Below, one piece after another: positions 61,521-64,000 of a stretch of DNA of 64,000 bases. Within the stretch, counting starts at the first letter, position 1. The number at the start of each line of letters is the position of its first letter. The stretch spans positions 4,348 to 68,347 of the forward strand of contig CAYOSH010000022.1 of the NCBI GenBank assembly GCA_964406575.1, given 5' to 3'. The stretch comes from WTAW01 sp964406575. GTDB lineage: Bacteria > Acidobacteriota > Aminicenantia > Aminicenantales > Aminicenantaceae. Position numbers and translations under genes: made by a program. The notes under the pieces were generated by a model that did no database searches, was not told the origin of the DNA, and was given only the letters and a program-made list of their open reading frames with translations.

Positions 61521-63890
61521 TCAGGTGCTGTTCTGCAACTGTCTTGCTCTTTCAACATGCTGGCGCGATTCTGCTGACCTTCCTAACCTGTTGTATATAT
61601 CAGCCAAAACAAAGTGGCCCAGGATCGCCACGTTCTTCTCTGGATTGAGGCTCAGCCCTTTCTCCGCCAGCTCGGCCGCTTCGATCAGGTCCTTCCCGTT
61701 GTCCATGTTCGCTTTTGCTAGAAACACGTAGGCATCCGGAAATTTCTCATTCTTCTGGATGCAGCTCTCGAATTCTTTGATTGACTTGTCCAGTTCTTTT
61801 GTCTTTGTGTACAACAGACCGAGATTGAAATCAGGCTTATGGTTAAAGGGACTGGTTTCCTGCTCCTTTTGGTATTCCTGGATGGCCAAAGAGATTTCCC
61901 CTCTCTCCTCATGAAGCAATCCCAGATTGAAATGGGCGTTCTGTAAAGGGACGCTCCTTTCGAAGCTGAGAGCGGTCCGGATCTCTTTCTCAGCCTCTGC
62001 ATACATCTTCTTTTTAAGATAAAGAGCTCCCAAATTATTGTGGAAGGCTGGACTTTCAGGGTCCAGAGTTACAGCAGTTCTCAGATGCGCAATGGCCTCA
62101 TCCAGATCGCCTTGCAGTTCGTATAAATCCCCAAGGTGGAAGTGTGGCTTTGTATCCTTGGGATCGATAGCGATCAGGCGATTGAAGCCGATGATCGCTT
62201 CTTCTATTTTCCCGGATTTCTTATAGGCCAGCGCTATGCCGAATATGGCATCGTAATATTCCGGGTCAACGGAAAGTGCTTTTTTGTACTCTTCGATAGC
62301 CTCTTCGTACTTTTCCTGTTTGGAAAATATATTGCCGAGGATATACCTGGCTTCCAGCACAGAGGGATCCCTCTCCAGTACCTTCTTTATCGCGTTTTCG
62401 GCCTGTTCTGTCTTTTCTTCGGTGACCAAAAGCTGTGCCAGTTTGATGTCGTTGTAGAGTTTGATCCTGTCTTTGGGGTCTGCAAGGTGGTCTCCTCTGC
62501 CTTTCTCAGATGCCCGGAATGAGTTAATGTAGCCAAGAGCCTGCAGCTTTATCAAAGAGTCGTCGTCGATCTTTTGAGGTTCGAGGTCTTCCACACCTTC
62601 TCGGGAATATTGGGCGATTATTGCCTCCAGTTCCCTTTTCATTTCATTGCCTTGCGAAGCTCTCAGGTTGACCATATTTTCTGTCTCAGCAGGATTTTCA
62701 TAGACATCATACAACTCGGGTTTAGGGGCATCGATGAATTTATACGGACCTTTGCGCACGAATTTCAATTCACTCCATCCGTAGTGGAACCTAGGCCAGT
62801 ATGTTTCGCTGTAAGCAATACGTTCCGTCTCCTCCTTCTGTCCCAAAATAAGCGGTAAGAAACTTTCCCCCTGAACACTTTCGGGGATGTTTCCGCCCAC
62901 AGCATTCAAGACCGTGGGCATGATATCTATGCTTCTCACCTGATTTGTTATTGTGCGTCCCGCCTGTTCGCCTCCAGGGAGCCTTACGATCAGAGGAACC
63001 CTGACATCCGAATCGTAGAGGAAAAAACCGTGTGCACTCTCTTCATGCTCTCCGAGACTCTCCCCGTGGTCTGCAGTCAATATGATCAATGTCTTCTCCC
63101 ACAACCCATTTTCTTCCATATAAGCCCGGAATTCTCCCATCAACTGGTCCACGTAAGCAATCTCACCATCGTAAAGCCTATATCGTTTTCCTCCGTACTG
63201 GGATTTGTAGGGCTCAGGCGGATCATAGGGCGTATGAGGGTCATAAAGATGAATCCAGGCAAAGAACTTCTGCTGCCCGTTTTCTCCAAGCCATCGATAG
63301 ACTTCATTCAGAACCTCGTCTCCCCTCCTCTGGACCGAATCCAGGCTGACGGTTTTATACTTGGTGAGATCGAAGTTATCGTAGTAATAATCAAAACCCT
63401 GATCGAGCCCCCACCTCGAATCGAGCACGAAAGCGGCAACAAAGGCTGCCGTTGCATAACCCTGGCTTTTCATCGCTTCAGCGAAAGTCGTATGGCTCTC
63501 ATCAAGGTAAAAACCCCCGTTATCTCGAACGCCGTGATACAAGGGATAGGTTCCCGTCATAATGGAGGAATGGGAAGGAAGAGTGAGCGGTGTTGCGACG
63601 ATGTTGTATTGAAAGAGGATCCCTTCTTCTGCCATCCTGTTAATTTGGGGGGTTTTGACTCCTCTGTAGCCATAACATTCCAGATGGTCCGCACGAAGCG
63701 TATCGATTGTGAACATGATGATATTCATGTTCTCAATATCCAACGGCTTCAATAAAGATTGAAAAGATTTAGAGGTTACCTGGGCTGATTTTTTCTCCTT
63801 TATCGGTCTCAGAAAAAACCAGTAAACACCGATAGCAATAGCCATCAGAAAAAACGATGCAATAACAAGGATTTTTTTTTGTCTCACCAA
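61521..63890 (-). CDS. Membrane-anchored sulfatase-fold hydrolase with TPR domain
   Basis: This 789-residue protein has one N-terminal transmembrane segment (ILVIASFFLMAIAIGVYWFFL), an alkaline-phosphatase/sulfatase domain at residues about 50-440, and about eight TPR repeats to the end (EEAIEEYKKALSVDPEYYDAI and similar). Metal-binding elements are FTIDTLRADHLECYGY near residue 62 and ILTADHGESLGEHEE near residue 270. Where a sulfatase has the formylglycine Cys/Ser-x-Pro-x-Arg, this reads PLTLPSHSSIMTG, so a classical formylglycine sulfatase is unlikely; a phosphodi- or phosphomonoesterase or lipid-headgroup transferase is possible. A GGAGG site precedes the start (TTG 63890 or GTG 63887). 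Confidence 0.82.
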   Translation of the reverse strand: MVRQKKILVIASFFLMAIAIGVYWFFLRPIKEKKSAQVTSKSFQSLLKPLDIENMNIIMFTIDTLRADHLECYGYRGVKTPQINRMAEEGILFQYNIVATPLTLPSHSSIMTGTYPLYHGVRDNGGFYLDESHTTFAEAMKSQGYATAAFVAAFVLDSRWGLDQGFDYYYDNFDLTKYKTVSLDSVQRRGDEVLNEVYRWLGENGQQKFFAWIHLYDPHTPYDPPEPYKSQYGGKRYRLYDGEIAYVDQLMGEFRAYMEENGLWEKTLIILTADHGESLGEHEESAHGFFLYDSDVRVPLIVRLPGGEQAGRTITNQVRSIDIMPTVLNAVGGNIPESVQGESFLPLILGQKEETERIAYSETYWPRFHYGWSELKFVRKGPYKFIDAPKPELYDVYENPAETENMVNLRASQGNEMKRELEAIIAQYSREGVEDLEPQKIDDDSLIKLQALGYINSFRASEKGRGDHLADPKDRIKLYNDIKLAQLLVTEEKTEQAENAIKKVLERDPSVLEARYILGNIFSKQEKYEEAIEEYKKALSVDPEYYDAIFGIALAYKKSGKIEEAIIGFNRLIAIDPKDTKPHFHLGDLYELQGDLDEAIAHLRTAVTLDPESPAFHNNLGALYLKKKMYAEAEKEIRTALSFERSVPLQNAHFNLGLLHEERGEISLAIQEYQKEQETSPFNHKPDFNLGLLYTKTKELDKSIKEFESCIQKNEKFPDAYVFLAKANMDNGKDLIEAAELAEKGLSLNPEKNVAILGHFVLADIYNRLGRSAESRQHVERARQLQNST

Positions 63891-64000
63891 AAGCCTCCAC
63901 TTTTAATAGATATACGATGAGATGAAGATTGTCAATTTACTGTTATAACCCCAATAATCGCTTAAGGAACTAATTTTTAGTTTTGGCTGAATAAAAAAGC

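Overview
The window looks like chromosome from an anaerobic, Gram-negative bacterium. Two large TonB-dependent receptors with carboxypeptidase-regulatory plug extensions, a GWxTD/TPR protein, a sulfatase-fold/TPR protein and many secreted peptidases point to an outer-membrane-bearing peptide and amino-acid degrader. The style resembles Acidobacteriota/Aminicenantota, but that placement is inference from gene content only.

Layout. 1-9.6 kb: the tail of a histone-deacetylase-like gene, then a same-strand run of two P1 (DmpA-type) peptidases, an MttB-superfamily methyltransferase, an MFS transporter, an S15 hydrolase and an M20 hydrolase, followed by a convergent PLP dehydratase. 10-25 kb: an SDR, a secreted M14 peptidase, an ornithine-cyclodeaminase-type enzyme, an APC amino-acid permease, a small conserved protein, a serine beta-lactamase-fold hydrolase, a TonB receptor and a second SDR. 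23.6-26 kb: a small zinc-ribbon protein, a DUF3786 protein and a divergent PocR/AraC regulator.

26.0-49.0 kb is the centrepiece, about 23 kb all on the + strand. It carries the carbonyl-branch core of the Wood-Ljungdahl pathway: carbon monoxide dehydrogenase, acetyl-CoA synthase, both corrinoid iron-sulfur protein subunits and two CooC-type ATPases. With it are a corrinoid activator, three corrinoid proteins, a zinc MetE/UroD-type methyltransferase, a homocysteine-methyltransferase-type protein and an MttB homologue. A complete bacterial pyrrolysine cassette follows: split pyrrolysyl-tRNA synthetase (pylSc, pylSn), pylB, pylC, pylD and tRNA-Pyl with a CUA anticodon. The block ends with a dimethylamine methyltransferase gene (mtbB) interrupted by an in-frame amber codon. 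Together these suggest that methyl groups from methylated amines pass through corrinoid proteins into acetyl-CoA synthesis or one-carbon metabolism, under control of the divergent PocR/AraC regulator.

49-64 kb: an N-acyl-D-amino-acid deacylase, an ornithine/alanine-racemase-type enzyme, a second TonB receptor, a transposase relic, the GWxTD/TPR protein, a third MttB paralogue preceded by 19-bp direct repeats, an S9 peptidase, a chimeric gene relic and the sulfatase-fold/TPR protein.

The most unusual points are these. The pylD reading frame ends at a UAG that lies inside the overlapping tRNA-Pyl gene. An in-frame UAG links a corrinoid-protein gene to pylB. The tRNA has C rather than U at position 33. 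Several genes in the cluster still use UAG as their terminal codon.
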